NCBI GenBank assembly: GCA_017311185.1
Contig: JAESUZ010003161.1
Coordinates: 2,031,501 to 2,095,500 of the forward strand
Direction of reading: 5' to 3'
Source: Proteles cristata cristata
Lineage: Eukaryota; Chordata; Mammalia; Carnivora; Hyaenidae
DNA: 64,000 bases
In this document: piece after piece, positions 12,666-22,959 of the stretch
Layout: every line of letters starts with the position of its first letter
How positions within the stretch are numbered: position 1 is the stretch's first letter
The notes under the pieces: model-generated
The model's input: only the letters and a program-made list of their open reading frames with translations
What the model was told of the DNA's origin: nothing
The model's database searches: none
Translations under genes and position numbers: made by a program

Positions 12666-13049
12666 GTGCTCTTCAAACTTTTTTGGGCACACATCTCATA
12701 TATGCATACTCACACATTATATGCCTATACATGCATTGTATATGACATAAATAATGTATGTGATATAGTATATCTACTACAATACAGATACAAAGTAGCA
12801 ATTTTAAAAAGCTGAGATAAAAATACAAATAGAAGTTACAATATTTTCTTTCCATACTCTCAATTGACCAGCCTGTGTACGTCTTGGGGAACATGCACTC
12901 CACTTTGGAAATCTCTTGTGTAAACACAATGAAAGCACGTAAGTGAATGTGTACATTGTTTGCGCACACGGATGTCCTTATTTGTGTTAGAATCCACTTT
13001 ATGGTCCAAATATTGAATAATAGAATAAACATAGCTTTGAGGTCAAGTA
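12666..13049. other. AT-rich stretch without gene
   Basis: There are many TATA/ATAT words and one long minus-strand open frame (12673-13080) of low-complexity composition. I see no motif and treat the frame as chance. Confidence 0.4.
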
Positions 13050-13235
13050 CAAAACTAGATTTAAATTCTACCTCCCCCATTCACTAGCCATGTGACCTTA
13101 GAAAACCAAGCTTGGGTTTCTCCTCCAAAAAAATGAACATAATAATATATAATAATATGTTTGACAAGTAGATTTAAAACTTGTTTTTAAATACTCAGTG
13201 CAGTGCCTAGAAATAATGAGAGCTCAAAAACTAAG
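13050..13235 (+). repeat. MIR-type ancient SINE
   Basis: Clear MIR word order is present: 'ttcactagccatgtgacctt', 'gggtttctcctccaaaaaaa', 'actcagtgcagtgcctag', 'aataatgagagctcaaaa'. It is a diverged mammal-wide repeat in sense orientation. Confidence 0.8.
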
Positions 13236-13683
13236 TCTCTTTTGCTTCCTTTTCGATGAATTATCAAAAGTCAAGTCTGACTGAATGTCACACCTGCAGG
13301 CATGAGTAGCCACAGTAGAGCATTTTCTCCTACCTCTTCCCAGTCACTGCCCGCCCGGTCACCTGGCCCCATCCCTTAGATTAGAAGCATGTGGAGCTTC
13401 CAGTGTAAGGGCTCCAGGGTTGCACCCTTCATTTCTTCCTCCTTGGCCACCACTCTGTCCTCACAGAGGTAATTCCCTACATCAGAATGTGTTACCTGCC
13501 ATCAAAAGAGATTGATGAGTTTAATTTCTCTACATTCTTTAGAATCATTTTTTTTTTCTTAGTGAGGGAGCCGGGCCTAGACCATCACCAGCCTCAAGAA
13601 GCTGTAAAATTTGTATTATAATATCCAAAGTGTCTTCCTTATCCTTTGGCAAAAATCGAACCATTCATTAGGAATCAAAAGAT
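13236..13683. other. Stretch without recognisable features
   Basis: A short T-run lies near 13547. No repeat or exon is convincing. Confidence 0.4.
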
Positions 13684-13695
13684 AGTTATCAGAAA

Positions 13696-13778
13696 GGTGC
13701 CTGTCTGGCTCAGTCGGTAGAGCATCTAGGTTGTGAGCTCAAGCCCCATGCTGGGTATGGAGCTTACTTTAAAAAAAT
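13696..13778 (+). mobile_element. Short SINE copy (tRNA-related part only)
   Basis: The head 'ggtgcctgtctggctcagtc' is followed by the A/B-box region and then directly by 'ggagcttactttaaaaaaa', without the CT-rich block. This is either a short CAN-type SINE or an internally deleted copy. The 12-bp word 'agttatcagaaa' precedes it at 13684-13695 and recurs only after the next SINE. Confidence 0.8.
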
Positions 13779-13779
13779 G

Positions 13780-14001
13780 GGGCATCTGCGTGGCTCAGTC
13801 AGTTAAGAGTCTGACTTTGGCTCAGGTCATGATAAGGTTGGTGAGTTTGAGCCTCGCAACAGACTCTGTGTCTTCAGTGCAGAGCCTGCTTTGGATCATC
13901 TTTCCCCCTCTCTCTGCCCCTCTCCCACATGCATGTGCACACCCATGCAAGGCATGCTCTCTCTCTCTCTAAAATAAATCATAAATACATAAATACATAA
14001 G
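13780..14001 (+). mobile_element. Carnivore SINE (SINEC type), second of a cluster
   Basis: It has the head 'ggggcatctgcgtggctcag', a diverged B-box region, a CT-rich block, an added CA/GCATGC-rich section and a simple 'aaatacataaatacataa' tail. It sits directly in the A-rich tail of the preceding short SINE. The two share one flanking duplication, 'agttatcagaaa' (13684-13695 and 14002-14013). Confidence 0.88.
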
Positions 14002-14023
14002 AGTTATCAGAAATTAGGATGAT

Positions 14024-14226
14024 GGGCACCTGGGTGGCTCATTCAGTTAGGTCAGTTCGGTTCATGACCTAGCTGTCTGTGAGTTGGAGCCCCGAGTCGG
14101 GCTCTGTGCTGACAGCTTGGAGCCTGGAGCCTGCTTCAGATTCGGTGTCTCCCTCTCTGTCTGCTCTTCCCCCACTCACACTCTGTCTCTCAAAAATGAA
14201 TAAATGTTAAAAAAATTGAAAAAAGA
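14024..14226 (+). mobile_element. Carnivore SINE (SINEC type), third of a cluster
   Basis: It has the head 'gggcacctgggtggctcat', a CT-rich block and an 'aaaaatgaataaatgtt' tail. A perfect 15-bp TSD 'agaaattaggatgat' lies at 14009-14023 and 14227-14241. The left TSD copy overlaps the duplication made by the previous insertion. Confidence 0.93.
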
Positions 14227-14376
14227 AGAAATTAGGATGATAATGGTAGAAATATCTCTGCAGAGTAAACAAGCCAAAATCGCATGCTAGTGCTCTCTGG
14301 TTCTCTAATTTAAGAGCTAATCTGTGCTATAAATAATTAACTCTAAGGAGATGGTGCTAAACTCTCTCCTTGTCTT

Positions 14377-14608
14377 CTTTTGCCCAGAAGGAATGACTAA
14401 CCCAGGCCTCATAAAACACACATTTCTAGTTTTCCTGAATCAGCTGGAGGCAGCTCTTACTACATCTCTCACACAGAGAGCCCTCAAAACCCGGCTCATG
14501 CACATCAACCATGAGAACCCTCAGAAATTTTACGGCAGGCACTGAGAGAAATTATACTAAGGCTCTGTCACAGTCAGAAGTAGCCAATGCAAGTTTCTTT
14601 CAATAAAA
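14377..14608 (+). other. Exon-like stretch with acceptor, stop and AATAAA (unproven)
   Basis: A strong acceptor-like polypyrimidine tract ends in 'ttcttttgcccag' at about 14387. An open frame follows to a stop at 14545, starting EGMTNPGLIKHTF and ending NPQKFYGRH. An 'aataaa' lies near 14602. This arrangement would fit a terminal exon. I do not recognise the peptide, and all three signals can occur by chance. Confidence 0.2.
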
Positions 14609-14639
14609 TCCAACAGAGAAACACACTGTCGTTGTTCTC

Positions 14640-15180
14640 CCCGTTCATCAGTCCCGTAATGAGATGGGCCAAATGCAATCCGGACTAACCGATCTCTGCA
14701 GGACTTTCCAGGTCGTCTTTCTTAGAACAAAGCGCTTCTGGCTCCATACTGAACCGGGACAAGACTGTTGTGACTAGGCAGAGTGGCGCTGGTAATGGGA
14801 TCTGAATCAGATTCCCAGGACCCCAGTGAAGCGCCAGGAGGGAATCCGTGTGAACCTGCTTTGAGCTGCGCAGAAGAACAACCTAAAGTTTTGTTATTGA
14901 TATTTTGAGCCGCCTTTGTGCTCCCAGCACTTGGCTGGATACGCTAGATTGGTGCAGGAGATCAAAGGCTATCCTTGCACTCAAACAGTGCCCGTTTGGG
15001 AGGAAATAAAAAACCCGTTGGTCGCCAAAGTCTCGTATTTGTTCGCATTCCTGCTCTCTCTTGCAGCCTCTCCTTTCTTCCCATGATTCTTCCCCAAGAA
15101 GAGGCGTGGGATCAGTTAGGCACAGCTTAACACAATTTCTGTCTCGAAGAGCCAGAACCGATACCCTGAGTCTCCTGACA
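14640..15180. promoter_or_regulatory. CpG-dense patch, possible regulatory or young-promoter DNA
   Basis: I count roughly 20 CpG dinucleotides in about 540 bases of non-repeat sequence, including 'gcgctggtaatgg', 'agcgccaggagg', 'gagctgcgcag' and 'gccgccttt'. Flanking DNA has very few. It is less dense than a classic CpG island. It could be an enhancer, a weak promoter or an unrecognised LTR. Confidence 0.3.
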
Positions 15181-16190
15181 ACAATTATTTACCTGAGACT
15201 GTTTTTAGATGCTTACTTTCATATGTTTCCTTCATTTCATTTATATCTCAAAACCACCCAAAAGAACAACTCTGTGTATCTATCGGAAAACTTTGATAAA
15301 TTTTAACATTTTGCCATATTACCTTCAATATTTTGGGGTTTTTTCCCAATACGACCGTATATACCTAAAAGGACTACAATCCCAATCCCCTACCTCCTTC
15401 CCCTCCCACCCCCAGAAAATCAATCTCCTGATTTGGGGATTTATCCTTCCTTGTAAATATTTTCAAGTTGTGTGATAAATATATACAACTTATCATTTTT
15501 TAATATTACCATTTACATAAATGTTCACATTTTGCACATGCCCTTTGCCACTTGCTTTCTTCATTCAAAATCATGTTTTCACTGTATGCAGTAATATCTA
15601 AATAAGCCTGAAAAGAGATCATGTTTCCAAGACTTTTCCATGTTCTCTCATATAATTCAGCTTAACCACTATATAGTCTTCCACTGCGTCCCATGGGTTT
15701 TTTGCCCATAGTCCTACTGAGGCTCATCTAGATTATTTCCTATTTTACTATTATAAAAAATACCTCAGCAAGCGTTCTTGGATCTTTTCAAATATCATAC
15801 ATATTCCTTGCTTTTTAGATATTGACTTTATTATGCTCCTCCTTTTAGGTATAGTTATGAAAAACAAAATTTAAAACAAATTTAAAGGGGAAATACTCAA
15901 CTCATCCTTCATGCTAATGACATAGGCATCCACAACAAACAATCCTCTGTTCCTTCCCACTTACTCTGAAATAAGAAAAACTCAGTTGGTTTACATCAAC
16001 CGAACACCTGTGACAGCAGCAAAGCTGCTCTGCATTTATTTAGTAAGGGTTTTTATTGTTATTTTCTAAGGGTTTGCTATTCCATAACCAAAGGGAGATT
16101 ATCTGTATCCACAGAGGAGGAACTATCCAATTTTCAGAATATTATTAGTAATAAAAGGGGTTTTTTCCAAGACAGCTTAAACTGTGGTTT
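15181..16190. other. AT-rich stretch with possible old LINE 3' end
   Basis: The stretch 15480-15810 ('ttaaccactatatagtcttc', 'tattataaaaaatacctcag') resembles antisense 3' sequence of an old L1. I am not certain. No gene is supported. Confidence 0.35.
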
Positions 16191-16203
16191 AAAATGGTTG
16201 ATT

Positions 16204-16432
16204 CTTGGGGCACCTGGGTGGTTCGGTTGGTTAAGTGACCAATTTCAGCTCAGGTCTTGATCTCGCAGTCTGTGAGTTCGAGCGACGCATCAAGGCTGTG
16301 TGCTGACAGCTCAGAGCCTGGGGCCTGCTTCAGATTCTGTGTCTCCCTCTCTCTCTGCCCCTCCCCTGTTCACGCTCTCTCTCTCTCTGTCTCTCAAAAT
16401 TAAATAAACATTAAAAAAATTTTTTTTTTAAT
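16204..16432 (+). mobile_element. Carnivore SINE (SINEC type)
   Basis: Full-length copy with head 'ggggcacctgggtggttcgg', B-box region 'gagttcgagcgacgc', CT-rich block and 'aaattaaataaacatt' tail. A perfect 13-bp TSD 'aaaatggttgatt' lies at 16191-16203 and 16433-16445. Confidence 0.95.
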
Positions 16433-16445
16433 AAAATGGTTGATT

Positions 16446-17655
16446 TGGGGATTCTGTGCTTCCAAGGATTATAACACAGTGGTTGATTCTAACTATGGAA
16501 ATACATGCCGTTCTATGTTCCCCATATAGCAGATCCTGAAGGACCCCTCCAAATGTAGGCTATTTTCATTTTAAGCCCTGATGGGACAGTCTCCATGCAG
16601 AGTTGCTCAGACGCTTAGGCTTAACAACCCTACTTGTCAGGTCACTCTTGAGAAAGAAGGAAAGATGGGCTCAGTATGGCTAGGCTCTTCCTGGAAACTA
16701 ACTCTTGTGTGGCTGGTGGGGTGAGAGTTTGGGGTTGCATTTTTAGGTTCTGGGACCTGGGAGAGTGTGTATGAAGGGCCTGATGTGATGCTGAAGAGTT
16801 ATAATAACTTTTTTTGAAGAATTTGGAGGTTTATAACGATAATTTTAAAGGACGAGAAAAAAAAAGGAGAATGCATTTTGGAGTACAGTTGACACCAGGA
16901 ACACACAGCTCTAGCAAACTTGGAGTTTGGGGTTTTTTCCACCAGATGTCTCTTTCAGAATATGAAGTTCCTCCTCTCCAAATTCTACTCAGGGTCCAGA
17001 TCAAGAGCCCGTGGTGCAGAGCGTGAGGCTTCTTTGCTCTTCCAGTGCTTATACCACTACACTATAAATAATTCACTTGGAATTCCTGCTCAACTAGAAA
17101 ACAGCACATTTAAGTTAAGCCTAAAATATACCTAGAACACATGCTGCCCTCCTGTGGACTGTAGTGGTATTGCTAATCACCTCATAATCAGCGAACTTGA
17201 AGATTATATATTTATTTACCGAACCACATCTATTATTAGTACATATTCTTTTATTCAGAAGTAACTATATTTGAATAAATATTTTTGAATGTTTCTCTCT
17301 ATAAATAAAACTTTCAAGATTAAAATTAAAATTAAGTGTGTCTATTGAGACCATGTTTTTCAAATCATGAATCATAAAATTTTGTGAAATCCATTTTTTG
17401 AATTATAATCAGCTTTTCAAAAAAAGTTATAAAATAAAACAAAACAAAATAAGTAGAAAATATTAGAAAGGAATGTGCAGATCCTTAGCAAGACCTATGC
17501 CCCCTAAGAAATGGTTATCGCAAAGTGTAAGAGGTATAAGGTTCAACTGACACAATAATGTAATAAATTCATATCTTTGCTGGGGGACGTCATTTGATCT
17601 TTTTCTTACTAATTACTCACTTGATTTTCTGGCCTGTAATATTTCATTTGAGTAT
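16446..17655. other. Mostly single-copy AT-rich DNA, no supported gene
   Basis: Several short plus-strand open frames (16814-17135) carry no domain. I see no repeat I can name. Confidence 0.4.
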
Positions 17656-17659
17656 CAAC

Positions 17660-18430
17660 ATAAGGAACCAAGGTGGTAGGCAGAATTCTAAGGTGACCCT
17701 CCTGAGCTCTACTGCCCCCTATAGCACACACTTTGTATGAACTCGGAGTATCACTCACATGGTTAGGTTACTAACCTGTTGACTCTTGAGCTGATCAATA
17801 GATTATTCAGGTGGGCCAATTTTTTTTTTTTTTTTTGAGAGAGAGAGATAGAGACAGCATGAGCAGGGGAGGATCAGAGAGAGTGGGAGGCACAGAATCC
17901 GAAACAGGCTCCAGGCTCCGAGCTCGCTGTCAGCACAGAGCCCGATGCGAGGCTTGAACCCACGAACCGCAAGATCATGACCTGAGCCGAAGTCGGAAGC
18001 TCAACCGACTGAGCCACCCAGGTGCCCCACAGGTGGGCCAAATTCAATCAAATTAGCCCTTAAAAGAACCAGGGCCTCTCCAGAAAGATCTGAGGCATAA
18101 AGAGGGAGCCACACGACCAGGGAAGACCTTTAAGCTGACCCTAGGCTGACAGCCAGCAGAACAGGGGCCTCAGTCCTACCAATTCAAGGGAGTGAATTCA
18201 GCCAACAACGTGAATGAAGGTTCAAGAAGACTCTGAGCTTCAGAAAGGAAAGCAAACCATTAAAACACTTTGATTTCAGCCTTGAGAAACTGAGCAGAAA
18301 ACTCACTCCCCCCCATACCCCGCCCAGCCTGGACTTCTGACCTTCACAAACTGTAAGGTAACAAACTTGTGTTGTTCTAAGGCCCTAAGTGTATAACAAT
18401 TTTTATGCAGCAGTGGAAACCTAATGCAGT
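17660..18430 (+). repeat. Ancient interspersed repeat interrupted by a SINE, family not assigned
   Basis: The stretch starts 'gtggtaggcagaattctaag' and ends 'cagcagtggaaacctaatgc'. It contains 'cttctgaccttcacaaactg' and 'aacttgtgttgttctaaggc'. These words recur together in a common mammalian repeat class, but I cannot name the family safely (LTR/MaLR-like or L1 3' end). A SINE (17820-18029) splits it. Confidence 0.5.
17820..18029 (-). mobile_element. Carnivore SINE (SINEC type), antisense
   Basis: Read on the plus strand it starts with a T run and 'gagagagagatagag', and ends 'gagccacccaggtgcccc'. The B box 'ggttc' region retains CpGs. A perfect 12-bp TSD 'caggtgggccaa' lies at 17808-17819 and 18030-18041. 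Confidence 0.95.
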
Positions 18431-18539
18431 TAAATATCCCACAACTTAATCTTATATTTTATAGTTAATTGTGAAGCAAAATGTAACATGTTTATCCCGT
18501 CAATGGACTTTTCACTGAGTTATGTCAGTGTTACTATGG

Positions 18540-18660
18540 GGTGCTTATCAGGTGTTCTAAGTTCTTAACAGGTATAACATTGTCATTAAATAATCCAATT
18601 ACCCTTTAAATAGATAATTTGTTTTTATAAGGTAAAAAAAATACAAAGGTCTGACCAAGT
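18540..18660 (+). repeat. Possible MIR fragment
   Basis: The words 'ttaacaggtataacattgtc', 'ataatccaattaccctttaa' and 'ggtctgaccaagtccaagc' loosely follow a MIR core. Highly diverged. Confidence 0.35.
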
Positions 18661-18769
18661 CCAAGCATAACTGGTGGATCTGAAAATATAGTGTATTATG
18701 AGAAAATACTGACCTACCAGTAAATTTTGATTTCATGTGAGTCTCCTAAAAAGAAAAAAAAGTGGAATA

Positions 18770-19130
18770 TTTTATAGTAACTATCTCATGTTTCTTTTCT
18801 TTATTGAAGTAGGAGTAACATACAGTATTGGTTTCAGGTGTACAACATCGCAGTTCGATAATTCTATACATTACACTGTTCTCCATAAGTGCAGTCACCA
18901 TCTGTCACCACTCAACGTTGTTACAATATTATTGACTATTCCTTACACTGTGCTTTTCACCTCTGTGATTTATTTTATAACTGGAAGTTTGTATCTCTTA
19001 ATCCCCTTACACCCCCCATCCTCCTACCTATCTCCCCTCTGGCAAGCTCCACCTTGTTCTCTGTATTTAGGAATCTTTCTTTGTTCATATCTCATATTGT
19101 TTCATTGTGCATGAAAATAACAAATCAGGA
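18770..19130 (-). mobile_element. Old L1 3' UTR fragment, antisense
   Basis: It starts 'tttctttattgaagtagg' and continues with 'ggtttcaggtgtacaac', 'ccataagtgcagtcacca' and 'gttctctgtatttaggaat'. This is the antisense 3' end of an L1M-class element, without any ORF2 coding part. Confidence 0.7.
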
Positions 19131-19154
19131 TGCATAATCTTTAAAATAGTCCTA

Positions 19155-19373
19155 GGGGCACCTGGTTGGTTCAGTCAGTTGAGCCTCTCTGACTCTTGAT
19201 TTCCACTCAGGTCATGATTCTGCAATTTGTGGGTTTGAGCCCCAGGTCAGGCTCTCTTTAGACGTGGGGCTCTGAGGGCTGACTGCATGGAGCCTGCTTG
19301 AGATTCTCTGTCTCATTCTTCTCTGCCCCTTCTGCACTAGAACTCTGTCTCAAAATAAAGAAGTAAACTTCTT
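19155..19373 (+). mobile_element. Carnivore SINE, older variant
   Basis: The head 'ggggcacctggttggttcag' is followed by 'tctctgactcttgatttcc', a variant of the usual 'gacttcagctcagg'. The block before the CT-rich part is diverged. An approximate TSD 'ttaaaatagtcc/t' lies at 19141-19152 and 19374-19385. Confidence 0.88.
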
Positions 19374-19389
19374 TTAAAATAGTCTTAAA

Positions 19390-19730
19390 ACTGAAAGCTT
19401 ACCCTCTTCAAAATTAATGAGATACCTGGAATCACAAAATGTGAATTTATTAAGTTTCTTGAATATTACTTAAGAAAAATAATGAATCTCCTGTAACTAT
19501 TTCCTAGCCATCTACAACTATTAGAAAGCCTCATATTTACCTTGTAGCAAAGGAAGAAATAGCAGCACAAAATAAAATTATTTTGACATAGGTGGATGTG
19601 TTTTCCATGACTTTTCATGCTAAATAAGCTACTATGTGAAAAATCCATCTCTCTTAGTAATAACAAAATACAATTGATTTGTCCTATTGCATAATAAACA
19701 TTAAAATGCTAAAGTTTTAATTAGTGTTTC
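19390..19730. other. AT-rich stretch without gene
   Basis: No repeat, RNA gene or convincing exon is seen. A minus-strand open frame (19466-19666) has no motif. Confidence 0.4.
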
Positions 19731-19746
19731 AGTCTGGTCTAGAATT

Positions 19747-19971
19747 TTTTTTTATTTTTTAATGCTTTATTTATTTTTGAGAGAGAGAGAGAGAGACAGC
19801 GTGAGAAGGGGAGGGTCAGAGAGAGAGGGAGACACAGAATCTGAAACAGACTCTGGGCTCTGAGCCAGCTGTCAGCACAGAGCCCGACGTGGGGCTTGAA
19901 CCCATGAACTGTGAGATCATGACCTGAGTCAAAGTCGGTCACTTAACCGACTGAGACACCCAGGCGCCCCT
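19747..19971 (-). mobile_element. Carnivore SINE (SINEC type), antisense
   Basis: Full-length copy running from a T-rich tail ('tttaatgctttatttatttt') to the inverted head 'caggcgcccc'. A 16-bp TSD with one mismatch, 'agtctggtctagaatt' / 'agtctggcctagaatt', lies at 19731-19746 and 19972-19987. Confidence 0.95.
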
Positions 19972-20122
19972 AGTCTGGCCTAGAATTCTGTGGCCAACTT
20001 GATGCTTTCACTACTGGGCAAAACCTTTGAGTTTATATCAGATAAGTGTGGCAGGATTATTTTGTGAGAATTTGTTGTGTTGTTTAAATTATACACTTAG
20101 CTGAATTTTAATATATTTACAG

Positions 20123-20333
20123 AGTTGGAAAAGAGTATAGTTGGTCAATTTAATGAAACAGAAATTTTAAAGGAATTACAGCTGATAATAGTAGATCCTT
20201 CTGTACTAATTTCTGATTGCATTAAAAATCGCTCTAAGCCATTAGTAAGAGTGCCATTGGGAGTCACTGTCTCATACACGGTTAGCATTCCTTCAGCATC
20301 TAAAGAAATTCTGATTGTCATAATATATTGAAA
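20123..20333 (+). other. Exon-like open stretch, protein not recognised
   Basis: 'aatatatttacag' reads as a splice acceptor, directly followed by 70 open codons to a TGA at 20331. The peptide has ordinary protein-like composition (for example VGQFNETEILKELQLIIVD near the start and RVPLGVTVSYTVSIPSASK near the end). A donor-like 'ttagtaagag' at about 20246 would end an internal exon early. The stretch is not part of any repeat I recognise. I cannot assign a family. It could be a real exon, an old gene remnant or chance. Confidence 0.25.
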
Positions 20334-20735
20334 GCCAGTGAAATATACTAATTTTATTTAAAGAGACCAACTGAATAGCCCTCCTCCCCTTTTTATTCAG
20401 AGATTGGAACTGACCACAACCACTTACAGCATCGTATCAGTTTTCAGTTGTCATAAGGGACAGTAGAACATATGAACTTGATTTGTGATGCATATTTTTA
20501 TTGAAAAAATATTTGGGTAACAAAATGGACATATTTAACATTTTCAACATTCTTAATGAATAAAATTTGAAATTACAAGAGAAAAATATCTAACATAGTT
20601 AGTGGTTTCAAAAGACTTCATTGTTAACGTCAACCAAAGCTTAACAAGTAATTTCCCTAGTTACTCAATTCCTCAACATTATTTGCAACATACTCATGAG
20701 AATATTATTAATGAAGAGTTTTTAAAAAATGATAA
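20334..20735. other. AT-rich stretch without gene
   Basis: No repeat or exon is recognised between the exon-like stretch and the next SINE. Confidence 0.4.
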
Positions 20736-20958
20736 AATGGTGCACTTGTGTGGTTCAGTCGGTTAAGCATCTGACTTCATCTCAGGTCATGATCTCACAG
20801 TTTCTGGGTTTGAGCCCCAAGTTAACCTCTGTGCTGACAGCCAGCTCAGAGCCTGGAGTCTGTCTTAGGATTCTGTACCTCCCTCTCTCTCTGACCCTTC
20901 CCTGCTCACACTGTCTGTCTCTCTCTCTCTCTCTCTCTCAAAAATAAAAAAGCAAAAC
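20736..20958 (+). mobile_element. Carnivore SINE (SINEC type)
   Basis: Head 'ggtgcacttgtgtggttcag', decayed B box ('gggtttgagcccc'), a long (CT)n run at 20918-20939 and an A-rich tail with 'aaaacaaaacaaaa'. CpGs are largely lost, so the copy is moderately old. I found no clean TSD. Confidence 0.9.
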
Positions 20959-22959
20959 AAAACAAAAATGAGAAAGTGTCCTACCTCACTTCTTACTCTC
21001 AAACTTTTAATCATTACTTTTCAGAACAGAAATCTAAAAATAATACTAATCCATTTTACTTTTCAAAATCTAAAATCAGTTAGTGACTTAAACCTAATTT
21101 CCCCAAGGAAGAAAATAAACCATTGCAGCGTATTTTATTCATTTATATGGAATAACTAGGTTTTTCATTTAATACTGAATAAAATTTTTGTAGTATTATT
21201 ATAACAGTAAATTTATCATAATCTGAGCTGAAGAATCAGGAGCATGATATCTCCAGCTTCGTTCTTTCTCAATATCACATTGGCTATTGAGGGTCTTTTG
21301 TGGTTCCATACAAATTTTAGAATTTTTGTTCTAGCCCCGTGAAAAGTAGTTTTGGTATTTTGGTAGGGATCATACTGAATCTGTTGATAATATAGGCATT
21401 TTAACAATATTAATTCTTCTAATCTGAGCATGTAATATCTTTCATTGATTTGTATCTTTTTCATTTTCTTTCTTTGTTGTACTTTTTTAGCGTACACTTC
21501 TATTACTTCCTTGGTTAAACTTCTTCCTAGACATTTCATTTTCTTTTATGCTATTGTAAAGGAGATTGTTTTCTTTCTCTTTCTGGTAGTTTGTTATTAG
21601 TATATAGAAATGCAACAAGATTTTCATGTGTTGATTTTGTATGCTGCAGCTTTACTTAATTCATTTCCTCTGACAGTTTTTTGGTGGAATCTTGAGGGTT
21701 TTCTATACATAATGTCATCTGCAAATAGTTTTGCTTCTTTCCTTCCAATTTGTCCCTATTTAGTTTGCTTACCTAATTGTTTTGGCTAGAATATGCAATA
21801 ATATGTCGAAATAAAAGTTGTGAGAGTGGGCATCCTTCCTGGTTTCTAATCTTAGAAGAAAAGTTCTCAGCTTTTCACCATTGAGTAAGATCTTAGCTAT
21901 GGGCTTATCGTATATGGCCTTTATTACATTGAGGTATGTTCCCACTTTGTTGAGTCTTATTGTTAACAAATGATGAATTTTATCACCTGGTTTTTCTGCA
22001 TCTAATCATATGATTTCATCATTTTATGAATGCAGTGGATCACATTGATTTATGAAAGTTGACCTTTTTTGCATCTCTAGGATAAAACCCACTTCACAAT
22101 GTTGCATTTAATATTGCATTAAAGTATTGTTGAATTCAGTTTGCCAACATCTTATTGAGAATTTTCATATCTATGTTCATCAGGGATATTGATCTATAAT
22201 ATTCTTTTCTTGTATCTTTTTTCTGTTTGCGGCATCAGGGTAATGCTGATATCAAAACATGAGTTTATAAGTCTTTTCCTCCACTCAAAATTTCAGAAGG
22301 ATTGATATTAATTCTTTAAGTTTTTGGTAGAATTCACCAGTGAAGCTATCTGGTCTTGGACTTTTTTGTTGTTGTTGGGAGGTTTTTAATTGCTGATTCA
22401 ACCCCCTTACTAGTATTTGATCTATTCAAATTTTCCTTTCTATTTTAATCTTGGTAGGTTTCTATACCTAGGAATTTATCCATTTCTTCTAAGTTGTACA
22501 ATTTGTTAGTGATAATTACTCATGATAGTCTCTTACGATTCTTTGCATTTTTGAGGTGTCAGTTGTAATGAGGCCTCTTTTATTTCTGATTTTATTTGAA
22601 TCCTTTTTTTTCCCTTGGTGAATGTAGCTAAGAGTTTCTTAATATTTTTTTACTGTTTTCAGTGACCCAACTTTTAGTAGCAGTGATCTTTTTTATTGTC
22701 TTTTTAGTCTCTATTTCATTTATTTCTTCTTTGATCTTTGTCATTTCCTTCCTTCTACTAACTTTGGGATTCATTTGATCTTTTACTCTTTAATTCCTTG
22801 AGTTGTAAAGTTAGGTTGTTTATTTGAGTAACTTTCTTACTATATAAGTTGTTGATCCACTGCCTTTACCGTGCATTTACCATTACCACTGTGATTTTTT
22901 TCATAATTTTCTAATTTTTTGAAATGGCCTTTTCTTTTCACACAAAGAAATCCCTTTAA

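Noticed and set aside
12673..13080. 135-codon minus-strand frame rich in I, Y, C and H
   Set aside because: It lies in AT-rich DNA, overlaps a MIR repeat at its start and has no domain. It is explained by base composition.
13684..14241. Regularly spaced repeats as a CRISPR array or satellite
   Set aside because: They are three separate SINE insertions of different length with their own target duplications.
18737..19137. 125-codon plus-strand frame as a transmembrane protein
   Set aside because: It reads through the antisense 3' UTR of an old L1. Hydrophobicity follows from T-rich sequence.
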